A stretch of 40,912 nt of DNA from Planctomycetota bacterium (GTDB taxonomy: Bacteria > Planctomycetota > UBA1135 > UBA2386): NCBI GenBank assembly GCA_019636245.1, contig JAHBXX010000040.1, positions 1-40,912 of the forward strand, read 5' to 3'. Shown piece by piece: positions 7,931-15,987 of the stretch; positions within the stretch are counted from its first letter, which is position 1, and each line of letters begins with the position of its first letter. The position numbers and the translations under genes were made by a program. The notes under the pieces were generated by a model that was not told the origin of the DNA, did not search any database, and was given only the letters and a program-made list of their open reading frames with translations.

Positions 7931-8740
7931 GTGTCGACCCTGCGCGTGATCCTCGACGGCGCCGCGCCGGGCGACTGGAACATGGCCATCGACGAGGCCC
8001 TGCTGCTCGGCGACGTGCGCGCGACGCTGCGCCTCTACTCCTGGAGCCCCCACGCCGTCTCGCTGGGCTGGTTCCAGGACCCCGCCGACTTCGCCGACCT
8101 GCCTGCCGGCACGCCGATCGTCCGCCGCCGGACGGGCGGCGGCGCCATCCACCACGGCGAGGAAACGACGTTCGCGCTGACCTGCGACGCCGACGTGCTG
8201 CCGCGCGAGATCCGCGCCAGCTACGTCCTGCTGCACGACGCCGCGGTGCTCGCCCTCGGTCGGACGGGGGTGGCCTGTCGCCGCCGCGACACCGGCCCTG
8301 GCGCCGCCACCCGGTGCGCCGACCGCTGGTGCTTCGCGGTGCCAGGCCGCGACGACGTCGTCGTCGGCGACCGCAAGCTGCTGGGTTCGGCGCAGCGGCG
8401 GCTGGCGCGACCCCGGGCGCGCATCCTGCACCATGGCTCGATCGTGCTGCGGCGACCCGCCCTGACGCCGTTCGTCGCCGCCGCCGCCGACGTGGTGGAC
8501 CCGGACGCCGACTTCACCACCCGGCTCGGCGCCGCGCTGGTCGCCGCGATCGCGTCGGCTCTCGAACTGGAACCGGTGGCCGGCCAGCTCGAACCGCACG
8601 AACGCGCGCTCGCAACGCAGGTGCGCGCGCTCGGCCACGGCGACCCCGCTCGGCGCCCCCGCGACGCAGCGGGACGCATCAAGCCCGACGCCCGGAGCGA
8701 CGAAGAACGGCCGCCCACGTCGCGCGCGCCACGCCCATGA
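7931..8740 (+). CDS. Lipoate-protein ligase/octanoyltransferase family protein (LplA/LipM-like)
   Basis: A 269-residue member of the biotin/lipoate ligase fold family, expected to attach lipoate or octanoate to carrier lysines such as that of GcvH. Marks are LYSWSPHAVSLGWFQ near the N-terminus, the substrate loop VRRRTGGGAIHHGEETTFAL, and DDVVVGDRKLLGSAQRR with the conserved lysine, followed by ILHHGSIVL. The GTG at 7931 is used because it starts exactly where homology begins and no ATG lies before it. The last 30 residues are Arg/Pro-rich and overlap the next gene's start (ATGA at 8737-8740). Sequence alone does not tell ligase (LplA) from transferase (LipM/LipL); the location next to gcvH supports GcvH as a substrate. 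Confidence 0.85.
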   Translation: MSTLRVILDGAAPGDWNMAIDEALLLGDVRATLRLYSWSPHAVSLGWFQDPADFADLPAGTPIVRRRTGGGAIHHGEETTFALTCDADVLPREIRASYVLLHDAAVLALGRTGVACRRRDTGPGAATRCADRWCFAVPGRDDVVVGDRKLLGSAQRRLARPRARILHHGSIVLRRPALTPFVAAAADVVDPDADFTTRLGAALVAAIASALELEPVAGQLEPHERALATQVRALGHGDPARRPRDAAGRIKPDARSDEERPPTSRAPRP

Positions 8741-9585
8741 TCAGCACCACCGCCGAACTCGAGGATCTCGTCGATGGCACCGTCAGCATCCCGACCATCC
8801 CGACGGTGCTGCAGGAGATCACCCACATCTTCCATTCGCCCGACGGCTCGGCCCGTGATGCCGCCGTGGTGATCGAGAAGGACCCGGCGATCGCCACGCG
8901 GGTCCTGCGGTTGGTCAACAGTTCCTTCTACGGCCTCAAGAACCCGGTCTCGAACATCAACCTCGCCTGCTCGATCCTGGGCCTCAAGGTGATCAAGAAC
9001 CTGGTCGTGCAGGCCACCGTGCTGCAGACGTTCGGCCACGTGCCGGGCGTGCCGGGCTTCGACGCCCGCTGGCTCTGGGACCACAGCTGCAAGACGGCGA
9101 TCGCCTGCCGTGAGCTGGCCCTGCACGCGCCGGCGGCGACGGGGCTCTCCAAGGAGGACGCCTACACCTGCGGCCTGATCCACGACATCGGCAAGCTGAT
9201 CCTGATCGACGGCCAGTCGGATCGGTTCCTCGAGGCGCTGAAGGCGTCGCAGGCTGGCGGCCAGCCGCTGGCGAGGGCCGAGGGCGAGGTGTTCGGCTTC
9301 AACCACGCGCACGTCGGCGGTCTGCTGGCCCTGCGCTGGAAGCTGCCTCCGGTCGTGCAGGCCGCGGTGATGTACCACCACAGTCCGGCGACCAGCGCCG
9401 ACGACTGGGCGCGTGGCTTCGTCGTCAAGGCGGCCAACACGTTGGCGCACGAAGCGGCGGGCGGGAACGAGGGCGGCTACCGCGGCGATTGCTGCGACGC
9501 CGACGCCATGCAGGCCCTGGGGCTGTCGCCGGAGACGCTGCAGTCGATCCGCACCGCCGTGCGCGAAGCCAGTCTGGCGAACTGA
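8737..9585 (+). CDS. HDOD domain protein
   Basis: A 282-residue protein with an HDOD domain, an HD-related fold that usually lacks phosphodiesterase activity and acts in bacterial signalling and motility control. The N-terminal part reads IPTIPTVLQEITHIF, the typical HDOD opening, followed by IEKDPAIATRVLRLVNSSFY and NLACSILGLKVIKNLVV. A His-Asp pair is retained in CGLIHDIGKLILID, with a later FNHAHVGGLLALRWKLP and VMYHHSP. Because the HD pair and downstream histidines are present, residual metal binding cannot be excluded. The ATG overlaps the stop of the lipoate ligase-like gene by four bases, so translation is probably coupled. A functional link to the glycine cleavage genes is not evident; a signalling role is inferred from the family only. 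Confidence 0.9.
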   Translation: MISTTAELEDLVDGTVSIPTIPTVLQEITHIFHSPDGSARDAAVVIEKDPAIATRVLRLVNSSFYGLKNPVSNINLACSILGLKVIKNLVVQATVLQTFGHVPGVPGFDARWLWDHSCKTAIACRELALHAPAATGLSKEDAYTCGLIHDIGKLILIDGQSDRFLEALKASQAGGQPLARAEGEVFGFNHAHVGGLLALRWKLPPVVQAAVMYHHSPATSADDWARGFVVKAANTLAHEAAGGNEGGYRGDCCDADAMQALGLSPETLQSIRTAVREASLAN

Positions 9586-9602
9586 GCTGCCGGGCGTACC
9601 GT
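9574..9602 (+). promoter_or_regulatory. Weak candidate promoter for the CMD-like gene
   Basis: CTGGCG at 9574-9579, a 17-base spacer and TACCGT at 9597-9602, with the ATG at 9611. The spacing matches other starts in this window, but both hexamers are poor and the element overlaps the end of the HDOD gene. Confidence 0.25.
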
Positions 9603-9610
9603 CCGCCCCC

Positions 9611-10240
9611 ATGGCCTTGCCCGCCGGCATCGATCTCGACGAGTTGCTGCAGCGCGACGGCCTCGCCCCCGAGGTGCGCCTGCTGGTCGCCGCCTCGGTC
9701 GCGATCTGGCGGGGCGACTGGCCGCGGCTGGCCGCGTGCGCGCGGCGCGGCCGGGAACGCCAGCAGCCGCGGCAGGACTTCGAAGAGGCCCTGCTGCAGG
9801 CGGTGCTGTTCGCCGGCTTCCCGCGCGTGGTGACCGCCTTCGAGACCCTGGCCGAGGCCTGGCCACCGGCGACCACGCCGGGCGGCGGCGCCCTGCCGCC
9901 CGAGCAGCAGGCCGCGGCCGGGCAGGCCCTGTTCGCCGGCATCTACGGCCGCAACACCGAGTCCGTCCATGCGATGCTGCGCGGCTTCCACCCGGACTTC
10001 CACGACTTCGTGCTCGAGGCCGCCTACGGCCGCGTGCTGGCGCGACCGTGGCTGACGCCTCGCGCCCGCGAACTGATGGCCGTCGCCGTGCTGGCGGCGC
10101 AGGACCAGTTGCGCCAGTTCGTCGGCCATGCCCGCGGCGCCCTGCACTTCGGCGCCACGCGCCAGGAGCTGCGGGAGGCCCTGGTCACCGCGCTCGGTGC
10201 CACGCCGCAGGTCGATGCCTGGTTGCAGCGCGTGCGCTGA
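9611..10240 (+). CDS. Carboxymuconolactone decarboxylase-like (CMD) protein
   Basis: A 209-residue all-helical protein with two CMD-like halves. The first half runs from about residue 14 (VRLLVAASVAIWRGDWPRLA, then FEEALLQAVLFAGFPRVVTA). The second runs from about 140 (LTPRARELMAVAVLAAQDQL, then FVGHARGALHFGATRQELRE). The second half resembles gamma-carboxymuconolactone decarboxylase, with HARGAL after the central helix. The CxxC pair of AhpD-type peroxidase members is absent, so a thiol-peroxidase role is unlikely. The ATG at 9611 lies 25 bases after the HDOD stop. There are no aromatic-degradation genes nearby, so the substrate cannot be named. Confidence 0.75.
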   Translation: MALPAGIDLDELLQRDGLAPEVRLLVAASVAIWRGDWPRLAACARRGRERQQPRQDFEEALLQAVLFAGFPRVVTAFETLAEAWPPATTPGGGALPPEQQAAAGQALFAGIYGRNTESVHAMLRGFHPDFHDFVLEAAYGRVLARPWLTPRARELMAVAVLAAQDQLRQFVGHARGALHFGATRQELREALVTALGATPQVDAWLQRVR

Positions 10241-10592
10241 CGGCAGGCGCTGCGGGCCGTGCGACAGCACCTGCCGCAGGGGGAAAGAAGACTCTCCACC
10301 TCGCCCCCGGAGACCCGGACACCATGCCCGCGTCTCCTCGGTGGAGAGTCTCGTAGGAGGTCGCCCGCGGTCGGGGTTCACGCCACCGATGCGGACGCCG
10401 TCTCTACCGACGCTGGTCGCCGGAGTTTCCCATCGCACGGCGAAAAAGCTGCCCGCCAGCCGCGGCGCGAGCCCTGCCGCCGGCGTGGCACCGGCGCCGA
10501 TGCGGCGAACGCCGGCAGCGACGCCTCCCGCCGGGCGTCGGGTGGCGGGCCCCGCCCGGAGCCGGCGCAGTATCATCCGCGCGGCGGCCCCC
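10241..10592. other. Intergenic region with a large inverted repeat
   Basis: About 350 bases without a convincing gene, between the CMD-like gene and the first ECF sigma gene. It holds the nested inverted repeat at 10289-10351 and a -10-like TATCAT at 10571-10576, 16 bases before the sigma-factor ATG, without a convincing -35. Reading frames are open through it on the plus strand but show only Arg/Pro/Ala-rich composition. Confidence 0.6.
10289..10351 (+). repeat. Nested inverted repeat (candidate structured RNA or terminator)
   Basis: A perfect 12-base repeat, AGACTCTCCACC at 10289-10300 and its complement at 10340-10351, encloses a second perfect 6-base repeat, GGAGAC at 10309-10314 and GTCTCC at 10332-10337. 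The two stems are separated by an asymmetric bulge (8 bases on one side, 2 on the other) and capped by a 17-base loop. It starts 49 bases after the CMD-like stop. No T-run follows, so a classical terminator is not supported. A 3' end-stabilising hairpin, a leader element of the sigma gene or a small RNA all remain possible. Confidence 0.65.
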
Positions 10593-11219
10593 ATGGACGA
10601 CACCCTGCCCGGCACCGAGCCCCACCGCGACCCCAGCCAGTGGGGCCAGCTGGTCGAGAGCCTCGACGTCGCCAGCGTGTTCGTGGTGATCGGCTCGTGG
10701 CTCGGGCCGCGGCTCCGCACGTCGGTCGCCGTCGAGGACATCTGGCAGGAGACGCTGTGGTGTTCGTGGCGCGACCGCGACCAGCACCAGTGGCGCGGCC
10801 TGTCGGCGTGGCGGGCGTGGCTGTTGTCGATCGCCCAGAACCGCGTGCGCGACGCCGGCCGGACCTGGAGCCGGGCCAAGCGCGGCGGCGGGCTGCAGAC
10901 GGCCCCGTTCTCGACCATGGTGGCCAGCCACGAGTCCGTGTCGGCGATGCTGCCGCCGGGTTCGACGACGCCGAGCCGCGTGGCCGGCACCCGCGAACGC
11001 GCCCGGGCGATGGAGCGGGCGCTGGAAGGCGTCGAGCCCGGCCTGCGCGCCGTCGTGCAGCTGCGGCTGTTCGAGGAACTGCCGATGCGGGAGGTCGCGG
11101 CGCGGCTGCAGCTGCCCCTGTCCACCGCCAAGGAGCGGCTCCTGCGCGGCGTCACCAGCTACCGGCATCGCCTGCGGCAGATCCTCGGCGGCGACGACGA
11201 GAGCACCGCGCGGCCATGA
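10593..11219 (+). CDS. ECF-type RNA polymerase sigma factor (kinase-coupled)
   Basis: A 208-residue sigma-70 family protein of ECF size. Region 2 is seen in VAVEDIWQETLWCSWRDRD and SAWRAWLLSIAQNRVRDAG. Region 4 is ALEGVEPGLRAVVQLRLFEE with the helix-turn-helix MREVAARLQLPLSTAKERLL. The linker between them is long and Ser/Gly/Pro-rich. It would direct RNA polymerase to a small regulon. Its stop overlaps the start of a transmembrane Ser/Thr kinase gene (ATGA at 11216-11219), and no anti-sigma gene is present, so regulation by phosphorylation is likely, as is known for kinase-linked planctomycetal ECF groups. The ATG at 10593 was chosen because a -10-like TATCAT lies 16 bases before it and the sequence further upstream is low-complexity. 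Confidence 0.9.
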   Translation: MDDTLPGTEPHRDPSQWGQLVESLDVASVFVVIGSWLGPRLRTSVAVEDIWQETLWCSWRDRDQHQWRGLSAWRAWLLSIAQNRVRDAGRTWSRAKRGGGLQTAPFSTMVASHESVSAMLPPGSTTPSRVAGTRERARAMERALEGVEPGLRAVVQLRLFEELPMREVAARLQLPLSTAKERLLRGVTSYRHRLRQILGGDDESTARP

Positions 11220-14200
11220 GCAACGGCGCCGACGAAGCGTCCGGCGGCACGGACACGCAGGACGACGAACTGCTCGCCGACCTGTTCGACGACTGCCTGC
11301 AGGCGATCCTGGATGGCCGCGAGCCCGACCTCGACCGGCTCCGCCGCGAACGTCCCGACCTGTTGCCGCGCATCGAGCAGACCTGGGCCCTGGCCTGTTC
11401 GGTCGCCGGCCGCCGCGAACCGAGCCGACCGGTGCTCGGCGGCTACGAGATCCTGCGCGAGCTCGGCCACGGCGGCATGGGCACCGTCTACCTGGCCAGG
11501 CACGAGATCCTGCAGCGGGAGGTGGCGATCAAGGTCCTGCCGCACTCGCTGGCCCTGTCGCCGCACGCCCGACAGCGCTTCCTCGACGAGGCGCGCGCGC
11601 TGGCCCGCCTGCGGCACGAGCACGTCGTGCACGTGCACCGCATCGTCGACCACGCCGAGATGCTGGCGTTCGAGATGGAGTACATCGAAGGCCCGAGCCT
11701 GCGCGATCTCGTGGCCGGCCTGCGGCAGCACCCGAAGCCACGCGCGATCCAGAGCCTGGCCGAGGTGTTGGCGGTGCCCGTCGAGGCGCTCGGCACCCGC
11801 AATCCCGTCGAGTGGTTCGTGCGCCTCGGCATCAAGATGGCCAGGGCGCTGGCCGAGGTGCACCGCCACGGCCTCGTGCACCGCGACGTGAAGCCGTCGA
11901 ACATCCTGCTGCGCCGGAACGGCGAACCGGTGCTCGCGGACTTCGGTCTCGCCCGCGAAGGCGAGGCCGGGGGGACCCGGGCGACGTTCGCGGGCACGCC
12001 CGTCTACGCCGCGCCGGAGCGCCTGCGCACCGGCGACGCCGACCTCGACGCGCGCGCCGACGTCTACAGCCTGGCGATCTCGCTGTACGAGGCGCTGACG
12101 CTGACGCCGCCGTTCGCCGGCACCTCCAGCGATGCGGTGCTGCGCCGCATCGAGGCCGGGCGCCTGCCGGCGTTGCGCCAGCTGGCCCCGCACGTCGCGC
12201 GCGACCTCGAGACCGTCATAGGCAAGGCGATGGAACCCGACCGGCGGCACCGCTACCCGACCGCGGACGCCTTCGCCGACGACCTCGAACGGCTGCTCGC
12301 CCTGCAACCGATCCAGGCCAGGCCGGCCGGGCCCGCCCGCCGGGCCTGGAAGTTCCTGCGTCGGCACCAACGCCTCGCCGTGGCGGCTGCCTGCGGCGCC
12401 GTCCTGGTCGGCAGCGCCGCCGGGTTGCTGGTGGCACAGGCCGACGCTCAGGCCGCGGCCCGCGAGCGCGCCGCCGCCGAGCGCCACGCCGCCCGTGAGC
12501 GGCTGCTCTGCCCCGAGAACCTCTACCTGTCCTGGTCGCCGACCATGTCCGGCGTCGGACAGCAGGCGCTGTACCTCGCCAGCCGGCAGGCCGCCCGCCT
12601 CGCCGAACTGGAAGGAGCCCTGCGGCACTACGACGCGGCGATCGCGGCCATGCCCGAGGACGCCGGCCTGCGCACGGAGGGCGCGGCCGTGCGGGCCATC
12701 GCCGACCGGCTGCGTAACCGCCACGACGCCGCCGAGCCGCCCGTCGACCTGCCCCCGTTGACGGCGCACCTCGCGACCGCGGCCGAGGGCGAGCCGGTCG
12801 ACGACGCGGAGTTCCGGCGGTTGCTGGCCCGCGCCTCGGCGCGCGACCGCTTCACGGCCGGCCTGGTCGCCTTCCTGCGCGGGGCGAGCCGGTGCGGCGA
12901 GGCGTGCTGGCAAGGACTCGACGCCGACCCGGCCGACCAGGCGTTCCGGGACGCGTGCACCGCCCTGCAACCGATCGGCGAGGGCAGCTACGAACGGGCC
13001 TACCCGCGCCTGTTCCTCGCCACGCGCGTGTTCCCGGCCGCATCGGCGCTCGGCTACGCGATGGCCGAGGCTGCCATCGCCGCCGGCGACCTCGACCTCG
13101 CCGAACAGTGGATCGGCGCCATCCCGACGTCCCAGGGCAGCATGGTCGCCCAGGCCCGCCGCAGACTGCTCGAGACCGACGTGCTCGCCGCCCGGGGCCA
13201 GTACGAGGACGCCCGCCGCGGCTATGCCGAACTGCGCGCCGCCGACGCCAGCGACCCCGAACCCCTGCTGCGGCTGGCCGCACTGGCGCTGCGGCAGGGA
13301 GCGATGCGCGAGGCGGAGTCGATCCACCGCGAGGTCAGGCGCCGCTGGCCGGATCTGGCGACGCCGCGGCTGCAGTCGGCCCGGTTCGCCCTGCAGCGGC
13401 GCAACCTGGCCGAGTACCTGGACGCGGCGAGGCACGTGCTGGCGCTCGACCTCGATCGGGAGCCCCGACGCCGGGTGCTGCAGTTCGCCGAGATCCTGCG
13501 GCTCGGCGGCCTGCACGAACTGCACGCGGAGCTGTGCGCGGCCATCGGCCACCCGCCCGGGGCGCTGCGCTCGGACGACGCCGTGCCGCTCGGCGCGTGG
13601 CTGCGGCCCGGGCACCAGCGCGGCCTGGTCCAGGCCCTGCGCCTCCTGCAGACCTTCGACCGCCACCTCGCGGCCGTCCGCCATGGGGAATCGCGCCCGG
13701 TGGCAGCCGCGCTGCGGGCGGGCTGGCACACCGTGGCTTCCGTACCGGAACTGGCGAAGCTCTGCGGTTGGCCGGCCTACACCGCGGTGCTGGCCGGCCT
13801 GCCGCTGGGCACCGAGGCCGCGACGCAGTGGATCTCGCCGCGGCTGCTGGGCTACCAGCGCGCGCTCGGCGACCGGCTGCGCCGGATCGATGCGCGGACG
13901 TTGTTCGAGCGCGCCCTGCCGGACCAGACGGTCGCCTACGGGCACGTGCTGCTGCGGGTCCCGGACGCGGACGGCGACACGCTCGAGGACCTGTGCGTGG
14001 CGGCGCCCCCGGCCGGCACCCGCGGCGGCGGCTACCTCGAGTGGCGCCGCCTCGCCGACGGCAGCCTGCAGCGCACCTGGTCGCACGACGACGACAGCCA
14101 GTCGTTCGGGCTCGCCGTGGTCGCGCTCGGCGACGTCGACGGCGATCTGTGCACCGACCTGCTGGTCGGCGCGCCGATGGCGCGCCGCAACACGTACGCG

Positions 14201-15085
14201 TCGGCGGCGGTCAGCCTGCGCTCGGGCCGCGGGGGCGACGAACTCTGGCGCCTCGACGACGACACGCCGAGCTTCGGGGCCGCACTCGCCAGCCTCGGCG
14301 ACCTCGATGGCGACGGCATCGCCGACGCCGCCGTCGGCATCCCGCCGATGACCCTGTCGCCGGCCGACCGCGGCCGCGTCCTCGTGCTGTCCGGCCGCAC
14401 CGGCCGACCGCTGTTCGAGGTGACGGCCGACCGCGGCGGGGTCTGGTTCGGCGGCGCCGTCGCCGACGCCGGCGACACCAACGGCGACGGGTTCGTCGAC
14501 CTGCTGGTGGGCGGCAACTTCGGTCGCACGCCGGGCCTGGTCGCGCTGTTCGACGGGCGCAACGGCGCCCTGCTCAGCACCCTCGCCGATGCGGATGCCA
14601 GCACCGACTTCGGCCGTAGCGTGCTCGGCATCGGCGACGTCGACGGCGACGGCCTCGCCGACATCGCCATCGGCGCGCCGGGATCGAGCAGCGCCGGCCG
14701 CCTGCCCGGCGAAGTGCACGTGGTCAGCGGCCGGACCGGGCGCACGCTCTACCAGCTGCGCGGCGACAGCGCCGGCGACGCCTTCGGCAGCGTGCTCTGC
14801 CGGCTGCCGTGGTACCGCCGCGACCGCCGGCCGGCGCTCGCCGTCGCGGCGCGTTCCGGCGGCCCATTGGGCACCGGCTACGTGCGCGTGTTCGACGTCG
14901 GCAGCGGCGCGCCGCTGCAGACCCTCAGCAACTCCGTCGGCCGCGTGGGCGCCGCCCTGGTCGATCTCGGCGACCTCGAGGGCGACGGTCTGCGCGACCT
15001 CGGCATCCTGGTGCTCAGGCCGTCGGCGGCGTTCGTGATGGTCGCGAGCTGGGCCCAGGTGGCCGGCGTGGCGCAGCGACGCTGA
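11216..15085 (+). CDS. Transmembrane Ser/Thr protein kinase with C-terminal FG-GAP repeats
   Basis: A 1289-residue Hanks-type kinase. An acidic helical N-terminus (about 10-65) precedes the kinase domain (about 75-370): LGHGGMGTVYLARH (81-94), VAIKVLP, catalytic HRDVKPSNILL (about 221), DFGLA (about 241) and APE. A conserved juxtamembrane QPIQARPAGPARRAW leads into one membrane segment (about 385-408). The exterior starts with TPR-like helices (about 460-830). From about 915 there are at least five FG-GAP-type units with calcium-loop patterns such as DVDGDLCTDLLVGAP, DLDGDGIADAAVGIP, DTNGDGFVDLLVGG and DVDGDGLADIAIGAP, expected to form an integrin-like beta-propeller. It overlaps the ECF sigma gene by four bases. 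It probably senses an exterior ligand and phosphorylates the sigma factor or a partner; the ligand is unknown. Confidence 0.92.
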   Translation: MSNGADEASGGTDTQDDELLADLFDDCLQAILDGREPDLDRLRRERPDLLPRIEQTWALACSVAGRREPSRPVLGGYEILRELGHGGMGTVYLARHEILQREVAIKVLPHSLALSPHARQRFLDEARALARLRHEHVVHVHRIVDHAEMLAFEMEYIEGPSLRDLVAGLRQHPKPRAIQSLAEVLAVPVEALGTRNPVEWFVRLGIKMARALAEVHRHGLVHRDVKPSNILLRRNGEPVLADFGLAREGEAGGTRATFAGTPVYAAPERLRTGDADLDARADVYSLAISLYEALTLTPPFAGTSSDAVLRRIEAGRLPALRQLAPHVARDLETVIGKAMEPDRRHRYPTADAFADDLERLLALQPIQARPAGPARRAWKFLRRHQRLAVAAACGAVLVGSAAGLLVAQADAQAAARERAAAERHAARERLLCPENLYLSWSPTMSGVGQQALYLASRQAARLAELEGALRHYDAAIAAMPEDAGLRTEGAAVRAIADRLRNRHDAAEPPVDLPPLTAHLATAAEGEPVDDAEFRRLLARASARDRFTAGLVAFLRGASRCGEACWQGLDADPADQAFRDACTALQPIGEGSYERAYPRLFLATRVFPAASALGYAMAEAAIAAGDLDLAEQWIGAIPTSQGSMVAQARRRLLETDVLAARGQYEDARRGYAELRAADASDPEPLLRLAALALRQGAMREAESIHREVRRRWPDLATPRLQSARFALQRRNLAEYLDAARHVLALDLDREPRRRVLQFAEILRLGGLHELHAELCAAIGHPPGALRSDDAVPLGAWLRPGHQRGLVQALRLLQTFDRHLAAVRHGESRPVAAALRAGWHTVASVPELAKLCGWPAYTAVLAGLPLGTEAATQWISPRLLGYQRALGDRLRRIDARTLFERALPDQTVAYGHVLLRVPDADGDTLEDLCVAAPPAGTRGGGYLEWRRLADGSLQRTWSHDDDSQSFGLAVVALGDVDGDLCTDLLVGAPMARRNTYASAAVSLRSGRGGDELWRLDDDTPSFGAALASLGDLDGDGIADAAVGIPPMTLSPADRGRVLVLSGRTGRPLFEVTADRGGVWFGGAVADAGDTNGDGFVDLLVGGNFGRTPGLVALFDGRNGALLSTLADADASTDFGRSVLGIGDVDGDGLADIAIGAPGSSSAGRLPGEVHVVSGRTGRTLYQLRGDSAGDAFGSVLCRLPWYRRDRRPALAVAARSGGPLGTGYVRVFDVGSGAPLQTLSNSVGRVGAALVDLGDLEGDGLRDLGILVLRPSAAFVMVASWAQVAGVAQRR

Positions 15086-15113
15086 GCGTCTCGGCCCCGA
15101 CCGCGGCGCGACC

Positions 15114-15905
15114 TCAGCGCGCGAGCCAGCGGCGGCGACCGAGCGCGCGCTGCACGCGCCGGGCGATGCGCCGCCAGGCGTCATGCCGCGCGGGGCGATC
15201 GAGGCCCAGCGCCCGCAGGCATCGCATCGTCTCGGTGCGGCTCGGCACGGCCGCCAGCCGCGGACCGTGCCGCACCAGGTAACGCTGCATGCGCGCCAGC
15301 ATCGCCTCCTGCACCGCGGCTGGGACCTTCGCCCGCCGCCGCGCCCGGTCGAGGTCGACCAGCACCACGCGCACCTTCTCGCCCTGCCGCCGGCACAGCA
15401 GGTTGTCGGGATGCAGGTCCGGGTGCACGAGCCCGGCCCCGAACGCGAGCCGCAGCAGGGTGCCGACCGCCTCGACGGTGCCGCGGCGGAACGCCGGCTC
15501 GGCGGCGAGGAACGCGGGCAACGGCCGCGCCGCCGTGAAGTCCTCGGTGGCGAGCCGCAGCCGCCAGAAGGCGTGCTTCCGGCGCGCCACGGCGGCGACC
15601 GGCACCACCACCGGCACGCCTTCGGCGCGCAGCGCGTGCAGCAGTTCCAGCTCGCGCCGGGCGCGCGCCGGCCCCGGATAGCGGTCGTTCAGCCAACGGC
15701 CCAACGCCCCACCGCGACGGTAGGGTCGCACGACGAGGTCGACGCCGCCGAGCTGGAGCCGGCCGACGCCGCCGCGGCCCTTGGCTCCGGGCAGCGGTTC
15801 CAGCGCGGCCCAGAACGGGTCCAGGCCGGAAGGCGCGAGGTCGCGCCGGATCCACCCCACGGCGCCGGCTGCGCGCAGTTCGACGAAGTCCTCGGTGAAG
15901 GACAC
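15114..15905 (-). CDS. KdkA-like lipopolysaccharide (Kdo) kinase family protein
   Basis: A 263-residue kinase-fold protein resembling 3-deoxy-manno-octulosonate kinase (KdkA), which phosphorylates the Kdo sugar of LPS core at the cytoplasmic face. Evidence is GRGGVGRLQLGGVDLVVRPY (nucleotide-loop region), RYPGPARARRELELLHALR, and the catalytic stretch LVHPDLHPDNLLC with the metal-binding VVLVDLDRARRR. The rest is very basic. The start is taken as GTG at 15905-15903, since homology begins there and longer frames enter the divergent GT9 gene. A heptosyltransferase gene begins 82 bases away on the other strand, so two core-sugar genes are divergent neighbours. The exact sugar acceptor is not determined by sequence; a LPS-core role is well supported by family and context. 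Confidence 0.82.
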   Translation of the reverse strand: MSFTEDFVELRAAGAVGWIRRDLAPSGLDPFWAALEPLPGAKGRGGVGRLQLGGVDLVVRPYRRGGALGRWLNDRYPGPARARRELELLHALRAEGVPVVVPVAAVARRKHAFWRLRLATEDFTAARPLPAFLAAEPAFRRGTVEAVGTLLRLAFGAGLVHPDLHPDNLLCRRQGEKVRVVLVDLDRARRRAKVPAAVQEAMLARMQRYLVRHGPRLAAVPSRTETMRCLRALGLDRPARHDAWRRIARRVQRALGRRRWLAR

Positions 15906-15987
15906 CCTGGCAGCATAGGCCCCGCGGCGCCGCGCCCCACGACAGGACACTGGAACCGGGGGCGCCGATGCAGAATGCTCGCCGCCG

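Noticed and set aside
11159..15184. Open frame of over 1300 codons on the minus strand opposite the first kinase
   Set aside because: No family motifs and biased Gly/Ala/Arg/Gln composition; the plus-strand kinase carries all recognisable motifs.
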